Of a stretch of DNA of 64,000 nt, positions 17,182-28,628 are shown in pieces (position 1 is the first letter of the stretch; each line of letters opens with the position of its first letter). This DNA comes from Novosphingobium sp. SG707 (GTDB lineage: Bacteria; Pseudomonadota; Alphaproteobacteria; Sphingomonadales; Sphingomonadaceae), in contig NZ_JAAZQL010000006.1 in assembly GCF_012275515.1 (NCBI RefSeq), positions 62,001-126,000 of the forward strand. The letters are read 5' to 3'. The notes under the pieces were generated by a model. That model was given only the letters and a program-made list of their open reading frames with translations. It searched no databases and had not been told where the DNA came from. Made by a program: the position numbers and the translations under genes.

Positions 17182-19029
17182 ATGAAAATCCGTTATTTCG
17201 CCGCCGCTTCGTCGCTGATCGCGCTGGCCCTGTCCGCGCCCGTCATGGCCGCAGAGGATGCTGGGGCCATCACCGTTCTGGCCACCGGCAACAGCCAGCC
17301 GGTTGATGAAAGCGGCCAGTCGATCAGCGTGGTCGATCTGGCCGAGATCCAGTCGATCCAGGGGCCGGACCTGACCCGCGTGCTGACCCGCCTGCCGGGC
17401 GTATCCTTTGCCCGCGCGGGCGGCCTTGGCGCCACCACCAGCTTTTTCGTGCGCGGCGCCAATTCCGAACAGACGCTTGTGATGATCGACGGGGTCAAGG
17501 TCGAGGACACGGCGGCCCCTTCGGGCGGCTATGACTTTGCCAATCTGGTCAGTGGCGGCGTCGGTCGCATCGAACTGCTGCGCGGATCGAACAGCGTGGT
17601 GTGGGGCAGCAATGCCATCGGCGGCGTCATCGCCATCACCAGCCGCGAACTGAACGGCGCGGAGCTGAATTTCGAGGGCGGCAGCAACAGCACCTTTGAC
17701 GCGGGCGCCACGCTGGGTCTGTCGAAGGACGCCTATGCGATCACGCTCAACGGCGGCTACATCAGCACCGACGGCATTCCCACCCGCACCACCGACACGC
17801 GCGCCAACGGTTTCCACCAGACCCGCCTGTCCACCCGCGCCCGCCTGCGTCTGGCGCAGGGGCTCAACCTTGTGGCCACGGCGCGCTATGCCGATGGTCA
17901 GGTGGGCGTCGATTCCTATGACTGGGTGCTTGGCTATGTGAACCGGGGCGAGGTGCAGTCGAGCGAGCAGGTTTCGGGCCGCGTGGGTCTGGAATATGCG
18001 GCCGAGAAATATTCGGCGCGTCTGGGCATCAGCCAGTCCTCGCTGCGTCGGGGCTATATCGACCCCACGGTGCAGAACACCGAATACAGCTCCTACCTTG
18101 GCCGCAGCACGCGCATTGACGGCGCGGCCCATGTCGATCTGCCCTACTTCTTCTCCGCCGATGTGGGCGGCGAGGCGATGTGGAACCATGCGCGCTCGTA
18201 TTATTTCACGCCCGGCGCGGTGAATGATGCGAATATCGCCAGCGGCTATGGCCTGCTGGGCTGGAGGGCGTTTGGGCTGAGCCTGTCGGGCGGCCTGCGC
18301 GTGGACAGCCATTCCACCTTTGGCACCCACACAACCTTTGGCGCGAACGGCACGTACAGCCTGATCGACGATGTCCGCCTGCGCGCTTCCTATGGCGAGG
18401 GTTTCCGCGCCCCCTCGCTCTATCAGCTTTTCGATCCCTATTCGGGCAACAAGGGGCTGAAGGCGGAAACCAGCAAGTCCTATGACGTCGGCCTTGAAAA
18501 GGGCGACCGCAATGGCAAGCTGTACGGCGCCGTCACATGGTTCCACCGCGATATCAACAACCAGATCGACTATGACCTGTCCACCTCGACCTATGCCAAT
18601 CTGGGCCGCACGCGGGCCGAGGGTCTGGAATTCGAAACCGGCCTGCGCCCGGTCGATGCGCTGCAACTGCGCGCGCTCTACACTTTCGTGAAGAGCACCA
18701 ACCAAACCGCCGGCAGCAGCGCGCTGGGCAAGGATCTGGCGCGTCGCCCGCGCCATATGGTTACATGGTCGGCCGACTGGAAGACGCCGCTGGCGGGCCT
18801 TGCCATCGGCGGCGACATTCGCGTCGTCTCGTCCAGCTTTGACAATGCGGCCAACACAAACCGTCTGGCGGGCTATGCGCTGGTGGGCCTGCGCGCCAGC
18901 ATGCCGCTGGGCGATCACGCGGAAATCTTTGGCCGCATCGAAAACCTGACGAATGAGCGTTATGCGGTGGTCAAGGATTACAATTCCTATGGCCGCACCG
19001 CATCGCTGGGCCTGCGGGCAAAGCTGTAA
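17182..19029 (+). CDS. btuB: TonB-dependent vitamin B12 receptor
   Basis: This is an outer-membrane beta-barrel with N-terminal plug that imports cobalamin using TonB energy. It has 615 residues, with signal peptide 1-23 (cut after VMAA), plug motifs TRVLTRLPGVSF, FFVRGANSEQTLVMIDGV and RIELLRGSNSVVWGSNAIGGVI, many aromatic beta-strand repeats, and a barrel-type end (GRTASLGLRAKL). The ATG at 17182 follows GAGGGAAAG. The B12 riboswitch upstream and the btuF-btuC-btuD genes downstream fix the substrate as a corrinoid. Confidence 0.94.
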   Translation: MKIRYFAAASSLIALALSAPVMAAEDAGAITVLATGNSQPVDESGQSISVVDLAEIQSIQGPDLTRVLTRLPGVSFARAGGLGATTSFFVRGANSEQTLVMIDGVKVEDTAAPSGGYDFANLVSGGVGRIELLRGSNSVVWGSNAIGGVIAITSRELNGAELNFEGGSNSTFDAGATLGLSKDAYAITLNGGYISTDGIPTRTTDTRANGFHQTRLSTRARLRLAQGLNLVATARYADGQVGVDSYDWVLGYVNRGEVQSSEQVSGRVGLEYAAEKYSARLGISQSSLRRGYIDPTVQNTEYSSYLGRSTRIDGAAHVDLPYFFSADVGGEAMWNHARSYYFTPGAVNDANIASGYGLLGWRAFGLSLSGGLRVDSHSTFGTHTTFGANGTYSLIDDVRLRASYGEGFRAPSLYQLFDPYSGNKGLKAETSKSYDVGLEKGDRNGKLYGAVTWFHRDINNQIDYDLSTSTYANLGRTRAEGLEFETGLRPVDALQLRALYTFVKSTNQTAGSSALGKDLARRPRHMVTWSADWKTPLAGLAIGGDIRVVSSSFDNAANTNRLAGYALVGLRASMPLGDHAEIFGRIENLTNERYAVVKDYNSYGRTASLGLRAKL

Positions 19030-19032
19030 TTG

Positions 19033-19869
19033 ATGCGCGGGGGGCTGGCCCTGCTTGGAGCCTTGATGGTGGGGGCTTGCGCTCCCGCTGCGCCTCGGGT
19101 TCAGCCCTCCCGCATCATCAGCCTTAATCCTTGCACCGACGCGCTGCTGGTCGAACTGGCCGACCGCGATCAGATCGGGGCGCTGTCCTCCTATAGCCGC
19201 GATCCGGCGCAAAGCTCGATGGATGTGGCGCAGGCGCTCCGCTTTCCCTTCACTCGCGGCACGATGGAGGAGGTGATCTCTGCCCAGCCATCGCTGGTGG
19301 TTTCGGGCAGTTTTACGCCAGCCGCCACACGCGCCGCCTATGCGCGCATGGGCCTGCGGCTGGAGGAATTTTCCATGGCGCCCACTGTCGAGGAAAGCGA
19401 GGCGCAGATCCGCCGCATGGCCGCCCTGCTGGGCCACCCCGACCGGGGCGAGGCGATGATTGCGCGGATCGATCGGGCCATGCGCGACGCGACGCTGCCG
19501 CCCGGTGCCAAACCCTTGCCCGCGCTGATCTGGCATGGCGGCGGGCTGGTTGTCGGGGGCGAGACTTTGGTGTCCGACCTGCTGCGTCGCACCGGTTTCA
19601 CGCCCTTTGCCGCGATCCGGGGCATGGGCCAGTCACAATTCCTGCCCCTTGAACGCATGGTGGTCGATCCGCCGCGCGTGTTGCTGGTGATAGGTCATGG
19701 TGATGCCGATGGCGGGCGCGAGGGGCGGCGGGTGCTGGGCCATCCGGTGTTGACGCAATTGCGCGCGATGCAGCGTTTCGATTTCGACGCTGGACTGGAA
19801 TATTGCGGCGGCCCCACCATCATCCGCGCCGCGCAAAGACTGGCGCAAATCCGCCGGGAGGCCCATTGA
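19033..19869 (+). CDS. btuF: B12 ABC transporter substrate-binding lipoprotein
   Basis: This 278-residue periplasmic binding protein of the helical-backbone metal/corrinoid type starts with a lipoprotein signal (lipobox VGAC, Cys16). The fold is recognisable from RIISLNPCTDALLVELAD, QPSLVVSGSFTPAATRAAY and DPPRVLLVIGHG. The start overlaps the region right after the btuB stop: a TTG at 19030 and ATG at 19033. I use the ATG. It should hand B12 to the permease encoded next, whose start overlaps its stop by one base (TGATG). Confidence 0.88.
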   Translation: MRGGLALLGALMVGACAPAAPRVQPSRIISLNPCTDALLVELADRDQIGALSSYSRDPAQSSMDVAQALRFPFTRGTMEEVISAQPSLVVSGSFTPAATRAAYARMGLRLEEFSMAPTVEESEAQIRRMAALLGHPDRGEAMIARIDRAMRDATLPPGAKPLPALIWHGGGLVVGGETLVSDLLRRTGFTPFAAIRGMGQSQFLPLERMVVDPPRVLLVIGHGDADGGREGRRVLGHPVLTQLRAMQRFDFDAGLEYCGGPTIIRAAQRLAQIRREAH

Positions 19870-20846
19870 TGACGCGGTTGAACCTCCGTCTTGTCGGCGC
19901 GCTGGCGCTGGCTTTTGTCGCTTCCTTGCTGGCGGGGCGGGTGTGGATTGATCCGTTCCATCCCGATGTGCCGGGCGCGGGCCTGATCCTGATGCAATTG
20001 CGCCTGCCGCGCAGCGTGCTGGCGGTGCTGGTGGGCGGCGGGCTGGGCGCTGCGGGGGCGGCGATGCAGGCCTATTTGCGCAATCCTCTGGCCGATCCGG
20101 GCCTGTTCGGCATTGCGCCCAGCGCGGCGCTCGGCGCGGTGCTCAGCATCTGGCTGGGGTCTTATGGCGTATCGCTGGGGCCATGGGCGCTGCCGGTTTT
20201 TGCGCTGGTGGGCGCTGGCGGAGCGATGGCGCTGTTGGGGCTGATCGCGGGGCGTTCGGCCGGGGGCGTGGCGCTCTTCACGCTGGCGGGCATGATGATC
20301 GCCAGCCTGTCGGGCGCCTTGATGAGCCTTGCCATCAGCCTTTCGCCTTCACCCTTTGCCCTGTCGGAAATCGTGACATGGCTGATGGGGGCCTTGGCGG
20401 ATCGTTCGTGGCATGAGGTGTGGATGGCCGCGCCGCTGATGCTGGTCGGGCTGGGCGCATTTGTGGTCGCGGCCCGCTCGCTTGATGCGCTCACGCTGGG
20501 CGAGGCGGCGGCGCGCTCGCTGGGCGTCGATCCGCGCCGGTTGCAGGCTTTGCTGATCCTTGGCGTGGGATGCACGGTGGGGGGCAGCGTGGCGGTGGCC
20601 GGGATCATCGGCTTTGTCGGGCTTGTCGTGCCGCATCTGCTGCGGCCCTTTACGGATCGGCGGCCTTCTTCGCTGATCGTGCCTTCCGCGCTGGGCGGGG
20701 CTTTGCTGCTGGTGGTGGGGGACAGCGTGTGCCGTATCCTGCCGCTGACGGGGGGCGAATTGCGGCTGGGGATCGCGCTGTCCTTGCTGGGCGCGCCTTT
20801 CTTTCTGGCGCTGCTGTGGCGGATGCGGGACGGGGTTTGGCGATGA
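19869..20846 (+). CDS. btuC: B12 ABC transporter permease (FecCD family)
   Basis: This 325-residue polytopic inner-membrane protein has about nine to ten hydrophobic helices. Family signatures are QLRLPRSVLAVLVGGGLG, AAMQAYLRNPLADPGLFGI and GIIGFVGLVVPHLLRPF, the last being the ATPase coupling region. The start codon overlaps the btuF stop (TGATG) and its own stop overlaps the btuD start. Coupled translation in one operon is therefore clear. Confidence 0.93.
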   Translation: MTRLNLRLVGALALAFVASLLAGRVWIDPFHPDVPGAGLILMQLRLPRSVLAVLVGGGLGAAGAAMQAYLRNPLADPGLFGIAPSAALGAVLSIWLGSYGVSLGPWALPVFALVGAGGAMALLGLIAGRSAGGVALFTLAGMMIASLSGALMSLAISLSPSPFALSEIVTWLMGALADRSWHEVWMAAPLMLVGLGAFVVAARSLDALTLGEAAARSLGVDPRRLQALLILGVGCTVGGSVAVAGIIGFVGLVVPHLLRPFTDRRPSSLIVPSALGGALLLVVGDSVCRILPLTGGELRLGIALSLLGAPFFLALLWRMRDGVWR

Positions 20847-21598
20847 TGCTTTGCGCGCGTAATCTGACGCTGGCCGGGCGGCTGGGCGATGTGTCCCTTG
20901 ACCTTTCGCCGGGGCAGGTGACGGCGATCTGCGGCCCCAATGGCGCGGGCAAATCCAGCCTTGTTTCGGCCATGGCGGGGGTCTTACCGGTAGCGGGGCG
21001 CTTGTCGCTCGATGGACATGACCTGCCCGCGATGCAGCCGCGCGAAAGGGCGCGCCTGCTCGGCTACTTGCCGCAAGGGGGTGAGGCGGCGTGGGATGTG
21101 TGCGTTCGCACGCTGGTCGAACTGGGCCGTTTGCCGTGGCAGGCCGCGCCCATGCACCGCGCCCATGCCGATGGCGCGCAGGATCGCGAGGCCGTGGCGC
21201 AGGCGATGGTCGCGATGGATCTTGAGCATCTGATCGACCGCCCGCTCTCACGACTGTCGGGTGGCGAGCGGGCGCGGGCCTTGCTGGCGCGGGTGCTGGC
21301 CGGGTGTCCGCGCTGGGTGCTGGCTGATGAACCCTTGGCGAGCCTCGATCTTGGCCATGGGCTGCGCCTGCTGAAGGCTCTGCGCGATCAGGCGGCGCAG
21401 GGCATTGGCGTGTGCCTTGTGCTGCATGATCTGGCCATGGCGATGAACCATGCCGACCGCGTGGTGGTGATGGACCGGGGCCGCGTGGTGGCCGATGGCG
21501 CGCCGGGCGAGGCGTTAAGCGAGGCGGTCATCGCGCAGGTCTGGGGCGTCACAGGGCGCTGGCTGGGGCCGGAGGGGGCGCGGGCGCTTAGTCTGTGA
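20843..21598 (+). CDS. btuD: B12 ABC transporter ATP-binding protein
   Basis: This 251-residue ABC ATPase powers the BtuC permease. Walker A GPNGAGKSS is at residues 31-39, the signature LSGGERAR near 137, Walker B WVLADEPLASLD after it, and the switch histidine in VLHDLAMA. The ATG at 20843 overlaps the btuC stop (ATGA), with a second in-frame ATG right behind it. It closes the four-gene B12 uptake set. Confidence 0.93.
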   Translation: MMLCARNLTLAGRLGDVSLDLSPGQVTAICGPNGAGKSSLVSAMAGVLPVAGRLSLDGHDLPAMQPRERARLLGYLPQGGEAAWDVCVRTLVELGRLPWQAAPMHRAHADGAQDREAVAQAMVAMDLEHLIDRPLSRLSGGERARALLARVLAGCPRWVLADEPLASLDLGHGLRLLKALRDQAAQGIGVCLVLHDLAMAMNHADRVVVMDRGRVVADGAPGEALSEAVIAQVWGVTGRWLGPEGARALSL

Positions 21599-21680
21599 CG
21601 ATGTGCCAAATGGGAACGGCGGGGCAAATTGCGGGTTAACCGAATGGACATGGCGCGCGGTTTGCGGTTGTCTTGGTGCC

Positions 21681-22976
21681 ATGAACAAGGGTTTGCCTTT
21701 CCTCGCCTTGATGGCCGTGCTGGCCGGGCCGCTGCGCGCCGATGAATTGCCGCGCGCCGAAGCTGCGCCCGCGTGGGTGGTGCCGGTAGCCATGCCCGCC
21801 ACGGTGCAGCCTGCGGGCGAAGCGCCGCTGCATATGGTGATGCAGGATCAGCAGGTGTGGTTTCATGGGGGCACAACCAGTTTCTATCAACGCCGCATTC
21901 TGCGCATCGACCAACCCGAAGGCATTCAGGGCATGGCCCGGCTGTCGGTGCAATGGCGGCCCGAAACGGACCGTTTGACCATCCACGCCTTTCGCCTGAC
22001 GCGGGGCAATCGCAGCAATGACCTGTTGCCCGCCGTGCAGGAGGTGCTGGCGCATAAAGGCAGCAATCTGGGCGGTTTGCGGGTGGATGGGCAGCGTTCG
22101 CTGGGGCTGCCGATTGCGGGCATGGCAGTGGGCGATGTGATCGAGATCGCCTGGACCATCGACCGCACCGAGCCTTTGCTGGGCGGGCATCACGAGGTGT
22201 CGCTCGATGCGGGCAGCCATGGGGTGATCGACCGGCTTGCGCTGGCGGCGCGCTGGGATGGGGCGCGGCCGATGGGGGTAGCGGCCGAAAACCTACCCGC
22301 CGCGCTGGAGCGAGGGCCGGGGCGGGTGGCGATGGTCACCGATGCGCTGGCGGAGAGCAAGGCGGCGCGGATGCTGGAACTGTCGGATTTTGCGCAATGG
22401 GCCGATGTGGCGGGGGTGTTTGCGCCCTTGTTTGATGCGGCGCGGCGGGTGGGGCCAGATTCGCCCCTGCGCGGGCAAATTGCCGATATTCGCGCGGCCA
22501 GCAGTGATCCTCTGGCGCAGGCCGGGATGGCGCTGACCATTGCGCGGCGCGATGTGCGCTACCTCTATGTTGGGCTGGGGCAGGGCAATCTCAAGCCGAT
22601 GCCCGCCGATCAGGTGTGGCTGCGCGGCTTTGCCGATTGCAAGGGCAAGACGGCGCTGTTGCTGGGGCTGCTCGATGGGCTGGGCATCAAGGCCGAGGCC
22701 GCGCTGGTGGCCACGCAAGGGGGCGAGGGGATGGACCGCCGCCTGCCCAGCGTGACGGGTTTTGACCATGTGATCGTGCGGGCGCAGATCGCCGGGCGCG
22801 TCTATTGGCTGGACCCCACCGCCGAGATGGGGGCCAAGGATGGGGCGCTGGATTTGGCCGCGATGCCGGTGCCGCGCTATGGCTGGGCCTTGCCGCTGCG
22901 GATGGGCGCGGGGCTGGAGGCGGTGGGGGGAATGCGCAGCGCCAGAGGCAAGACACGCGCCCCCAGGGGAACTTGA
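21681..22976 (+). CDS. secreted DUF3857/transglutaminase-like protein, short at the C-terminus
   Basis: The 431-residue protein begins with a signal peptide (cut after LRAD, about residue 21), followed by a DUF3857-like beta domain and a transglutaminase-like core. The papain-type triad is visible: Cys in FADCKGKTALLLG, His in GFDHVIV and Asp in YWLDPTAEMG. Proteins of this architecture usually continue with a further beta-rich C-terminal region. Here the frame ends soon after the core in a basic tail (GKTRAPRGT), so a C-terminal deletion is likely. It follows btuD by 82 bp and may be read from its own promoter. Function is unknown. Confidence 0.82.
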   Translation: MNKGLPFLALMAVLAGPLRADELPRAEAAPAWVVPVAMPATVQPAGEAPLHMVMQDQQVWFHGGTTSFYQRRILRIDQPEGIQGMARLSVQWRPETDRLTIHAFRLTRGNRSNDLLPAVQEVLAHKGSNLGGLRVDGQRSLGLPIAGMAVGDVIEIAWTIDRTEPLLGGHHEVSLDAGSHGVIDRLALAARWDGARPMGVAAENLPAALERGPGRVAMVTDALAESKAARMLELSDFAQWADVAGVFAPLFDAARRVGPDSPLRGQIADIRAASSDPLAQAGMALTIARRDVRYLYVGLGQGNLKPMPADQVWLRGFADCKGKTALLLGLLDGLGIKAEAALVATQGGEGMDRRLPSVTGFDHVIVRAQIAGRVYWLDPTAEMGAKDGALDLAAMPVPRYGWALPLRMGAGLEAVGGMRSARGKTRAPRGT

Positions 22977-23046
22977 TCGACCGACCGGCTTTGTCTAGCG
23001 GGGATTGAGGCTTGCATCCCGCGAACAAATCTGGAACACCGCCACC

Positions 23047-25955
<2,909 letters not shown>

Positions 25956-25959
<4 letters not shown>

Positions 25960-26231
25960 TCTGGGCGGTTCTGATATTGCCGCTGATTGTTGTGGTCGAC
26001 TGGGCATTCTGGTCAAAGATCGATGGCATGTTGTCTTTTCCTTCGGCCCGGTGGCGCTGGCGTCGTCGGCGGTTGATGCCATGGGCGGCGATGTGGGTCT
26101 GGATTGTGGTTGCAACCAAGTTTTTGGCGCCGGCGTCTGAGGCTGATTGGCAACAGGCGGTGGTGGTGGTTGCGGGTTTGGGTATTCTGGTCTGGTGGAT
26201 GGCGGCGATCTATCGCGATCTGACGGACTAG
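25956..26231 (+). CDS. small membrane protein overlapping the uvrA stop
   Basis: This 91-residue frame starts with GTG in a GTGA overlap with the uvrA stop, an arrangement typical of translational coupling. It has two hydrophobic segments, residues 1-20 (IWAVLILPLIVVVDWAFW) and about 62-84 (VVVVAGLGILVWWMAAIY), separated by an Arg/Trp-rich loop. No family is recognised. The perfect hairpin at 26237-26268 follows its stop directly, which supports a real transcript end there. Without homologues this remains a moderate call. Confidence 0.55.
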
Positions 26232-26236
26232 CGTCG

Positions 26237-26268
26237 GGGCGAACATGGCATTTGCGCCATGTTCGCCC
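26237..26268. terminator. 13-bp perfect hairpin after the small membrane gene
   Basis: GGGCGAACATGGC pairs fully with GCCATGTTCGCCC around a six-base ATTTGC loop. There is no T-run after it, so it may act as an mRNA 3' stabiliser or weak terminator rather than a classical rho-independent one. Confidence 0.6.
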
Positions 26269-26280
26269 GTAACCGCCCCT

Positions 26281-26313
26281 CTGTCCCGGTTTTGTCCCAA
26301 GGTTGTCATTGTC
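26281..26313 (+). promoter_or_regulatory. three-unit PHO-box-like array upstream of the acid phosphatase
   Basis: TGTC-containing units recur at exact 11-bp spacing: CTGTC at 26281, TTGTC at 26292 and TTGTC at 26303, the last continuing as TTGTCAT. PhoB binds tandem 11-bp units of the CTGTCAT type. The array ends 36 bp before the phosphatase ATG, the right place to replace a -35 element. Confidence 0.7.
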
Positions 26314-26349
26314 GTGCGATAGCAGGGCGCCTTTCATGGAGAGGTGGCT

Positions 26350-27057
26350 ATGCGTTTGACAGCATTGGGGCTGATGGCTTTGGGATTGTGCGGCATCGCC
26401 CATGCCGGGGTGCCTTTGCGCGAAATGTCCGATCCGCCCCAGATCCATTACCTCAATCCCGCCGAAGTTGCGCCGCGCTTGATTTTCGCCCCTCCGCCGG
26501 GCGAAGCTATGACGCGGCAGGAACTGGATTTCCTCCATCGTCTGATCGCGGTGACGCCCGCAGACCGGATTGCGCGTGCCCGCGCTGATGGCGAGGATGA
26601 GACGCCCGCGATCTACAGCGTCGCGCTGGGCCGCGATTTGCGCCAGATGCCGGCCACATGGAACCTGCTGGTGGCCATAGAAGAAGAGGCCAATGCGGTG
26701 ATCGGCGCGGGCAAGGATGAATTTGCGCGGCCTCGGCCCTATCAGGCCGATCCTACGATGCCGACCTGCAAGGCGGTGAAGCCGGGGAAGAGCCAGCGCT
26801 CCTATCCCAGCGGCCATGCCAGCGTGGGCTATTCCATGGGCTGGGCGCTGGCGCGTCTGGCGCCGCAGCGGGCCGAGGCGGTGCTGACGCGGGCGGATGA
26901 TTATGCGCTGGGGCGCTGGCTGTGCGGCGTGCATTATCCGAGCGACACTTCAGCCAGCCGGGGCGCGGCAATGGTGGTGGCCGAGCGTTTGTTGGCCGAT
27001 CCGCGTTTGGCGGTTCAGGTTGCGGCGGCGCGGACGGAGTTGGCGGGGTTGCGTTAG
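26350..27057 (+). CDS. secreted class A acid phosphatase (PAP2 family)
   Basis: This is a 235-residue periplasmic phosphomonoesterase of the PAP2/vanadium-haloperoxidase fold, with signal peptide about 1-19 (cut after IAHA). The three catalytic blocks are present: KDEFARPRP, the SYPSGHAS signature of class A acid phosphatases, and GRWLCGVHYPSD with the second catalytic His. The ATG at 26350 is preceded by GAGAGG. The PHO-box array upstream predicts induction by phosphate starvation, which fits a phosphate-scavenging enzyme. Confidence 0.9.
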   Translation: MRLTALGLMALGLCGIAHAGVPLREMSDPPQIHYLNPAEVAPRLIFAPPPGEAMTRQELDFLHRLIAVTPADRIARARADGEDETPAIYSVALGRDLRQMPATWNLLVAIEEEANAVIGAGKDEFARPRPYQADPTMPTCKAVKPGKSQRSYPSGHASVGYSMGWALARLAPQRAEAVLTRADDYALGRWLCGVHYPSDTSASRGAAMVVAERLLADPRLAVQVAAARTELAGLR

Positions 27058-27065
27058 AGCGGTTT

Positions 27066-27258
27066 GCCTCCGGCGGGCAAAGGGACTTAGTCCCTTTGCA
27101 ATCCCGATACTGTCTTTGTCGCGCCCTGAGGCATTGTCGCGTGACGTTGATGCGCCGCAGGCTTTATAAACCGCTTCGCGGAATGGCGCTTCCCGGCAAA
27201 CTTCGCGCCATCCCATAACGGGATTGCAAAGGGCCCCGGCCCTTTGCCCGCCGGAGGC
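27066..27258. repeat. two opposed copies of repeat module A (MITE-like pair)
   Basis: Module A (GCCTCCGGCGGGC, then a GCAAAGGG hairpin and AATCCC) stands forward at 27066-27105 and inverted at 27220-27258. The 114 bp between them contain one arm of module B (GCGCCGCAGGCTTT at 27152-27165). The pair fills the gap between the convergent acid phosphatase and argG genes. Confidence 0.85.
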
Positions 27259-27276
27259 ACACTTTTTCCAAGCCCA

Positions 27277-27313
27277 AAAACAAAAATGCCGGAGACCTCG
27301 CGGCCCCCGGCAT
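27277..27313 (-). terminator. rho-independent terminator of argG
   Basis: On the minus strand a stem of ATGCCGG with CCGGCAT is followed by TTTTTGTTTTT, located 26 bp after the argG stop. Confidence 0.85.
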
Positions 27314-27338
27314 CCTTAATTCGGCTAACCTGCAACCC

Positions 27339-28550
27339 TTACTTCTGGTTCGCCAGCAGCTTCAGACGCAGCGCGTTCAGCTTGATGAAGCCCGCTGCGT
27401 CCTTCTGATCATAGGCGCCCGCGTCATCTTCGAAGGTCACGTGGCGTTCGCTGTAGAGCGAATAGGGCGACTTGCGGCCCACGACATAGGCGCCGCCCTT
27501 ATAGAGCTTCAGGCGGACGGTACCCGAGACTTTGGCCTGCGAATGGTCGATGGCGGCCTGCAGCATTTCGCGCTCGGGGCTGAACCAGAAACCGTTGTAG
27601 ATCAGTTCGGCATACTTGGGCATGATCTCATCCTTGAGATGCGCCGCGCCGCGATCCAGGGTGATCGATTCGATGCCGCGATGCGCGCGGGCATAGATTT
27701 CGCCGCCCGGCGTTTCATACATGCCGCGCGACTTCATGCCGACGAAACGGTTTTCGACCAGATCGAGGCGGCCGATGCCATGCTTGCGGCCCAGCTCGTT
27801 CAAGGCAGCCAGCAGCGTGGCGGGCGACATCGCTTCGCCGTTCAGGGCAACACCATCGCCCTTTTCGAACTCGATCTCGATATATTCCGGGGCGTCGGGC
27901 GCATCCTCGGGGTTAACCGTGCGGCTGTACACATAATCCGGGGTTTCCTGCCACGGATCTTCCAGAACCTTGCCTTCCGAGCTGGTGTGCAGCAGGTTGG
28001 CGTCGGTGCTGAACGGGCTCTCGCCGCGCTTGTCTTTGGGCACGGGGATCTGGTGTTCTTCTGCCCACTTGATCAACGCGGTGCGGCTGGTCAGGTCCCA
28101 TTCGCGCCAGGGGGCGATAACCTTGATGCCCGGCTCCAGCGCATAGGCCGACAGTTCGAAGCGAACCTGATCGTTGCCCTTGCCGGTGGCGCCATGCGAA
28201 ACGGCATCGGCGCCGGTTTCGCGCGCGATTTCAATCAGGCGCTTGGAAATCAGCGGACGCGCGATCGACGTGCCCAACAGGTAGTCGCCTTCATAGCGGG
28301 CGTTGGCGCGCATCATGGGGAAGACGAAATCGCGCACGAATTCCTCGCGCAGATCGTCGATATAGATGTGCTCGGGCTTCACGCCCATCAGCTCGGCCTT
28401 GGCGCGGGCCGGAGCCAGTTCCTCGCCCTGACCCAGATCGGCGGTGAAGGTCACCACTTCGCAATTATAGGTGACTTGCAGCCACTTGAGGATGACCGAG
28501 GTGTCAAGCCCGCCCGAATAGGCGAGAACGACGCGCTTGATGTCTGACAT
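27339..28550 (-). CDS. argG: argininosuccinate synthase
   Basis: ArgG condenses citrulline and aspartate using ATP, the penultimate step of arginine synthesis, in the cytoplasm. It has 403 residues with the ATP-binding AYSGGLDTS at 9-17, SHGATGKGNDQVRFE for the substrates, and a normal C-terminus. It stands as a single gene on the minus strand: the SDR gene ends 78 bp upstream, and its own terminator follows. No other arg gene is in the window. Confidence 0.97.
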   Translation of the reverse strand: MSDIKRVVLAYSGGLDTSVILKWLQVTYNCEVVTFTADLGQGEELAPARAKAELMGVKPEHIYIDDLREEFVRDFVFPMMRANARYEGDYLLGTSIARPLISKRLIEIARETGADAVSHGATGKGNDQVRFELSAYALEPGIKVIAPWREWDLTSRTALIKWAEEHQIPVPKDKRGESPFSTDANLLHTSSEGKVLEDPWQETPDYVYSRTVNPEDAPDAPEYIEIEFEKGDGVALNGEAMSPATLLAALNELGRKHGIGRLDLVENRFVGMKSRGMYETPGGEIYARAHRGIESITLDRGAAHLKDEIMPKYAELIYNGFWFSPEREMLQAAIDHSQAKVSGTVRLKLYKGGAYVVGRKSPYSLYSERHVTFEDDAGAYDQKDAAGFIKLNALRLKLLANQK

Positions 28551-28628
28551 GGGGCGCTCCGCATAGGAAGAAAGAGATTGGCGCCGCGCCTAGCAGGGCA
28601 TGCGCCAAGGGGCAAGCGTTTGGGCCCC

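Noticed and set aside
16768..19536. Minus-strand frame of over 900 codons opposite btuB
   Set aside because: btuB with signal peptide and riboswitch is certain, and the opposite frame has no start signal or family features.
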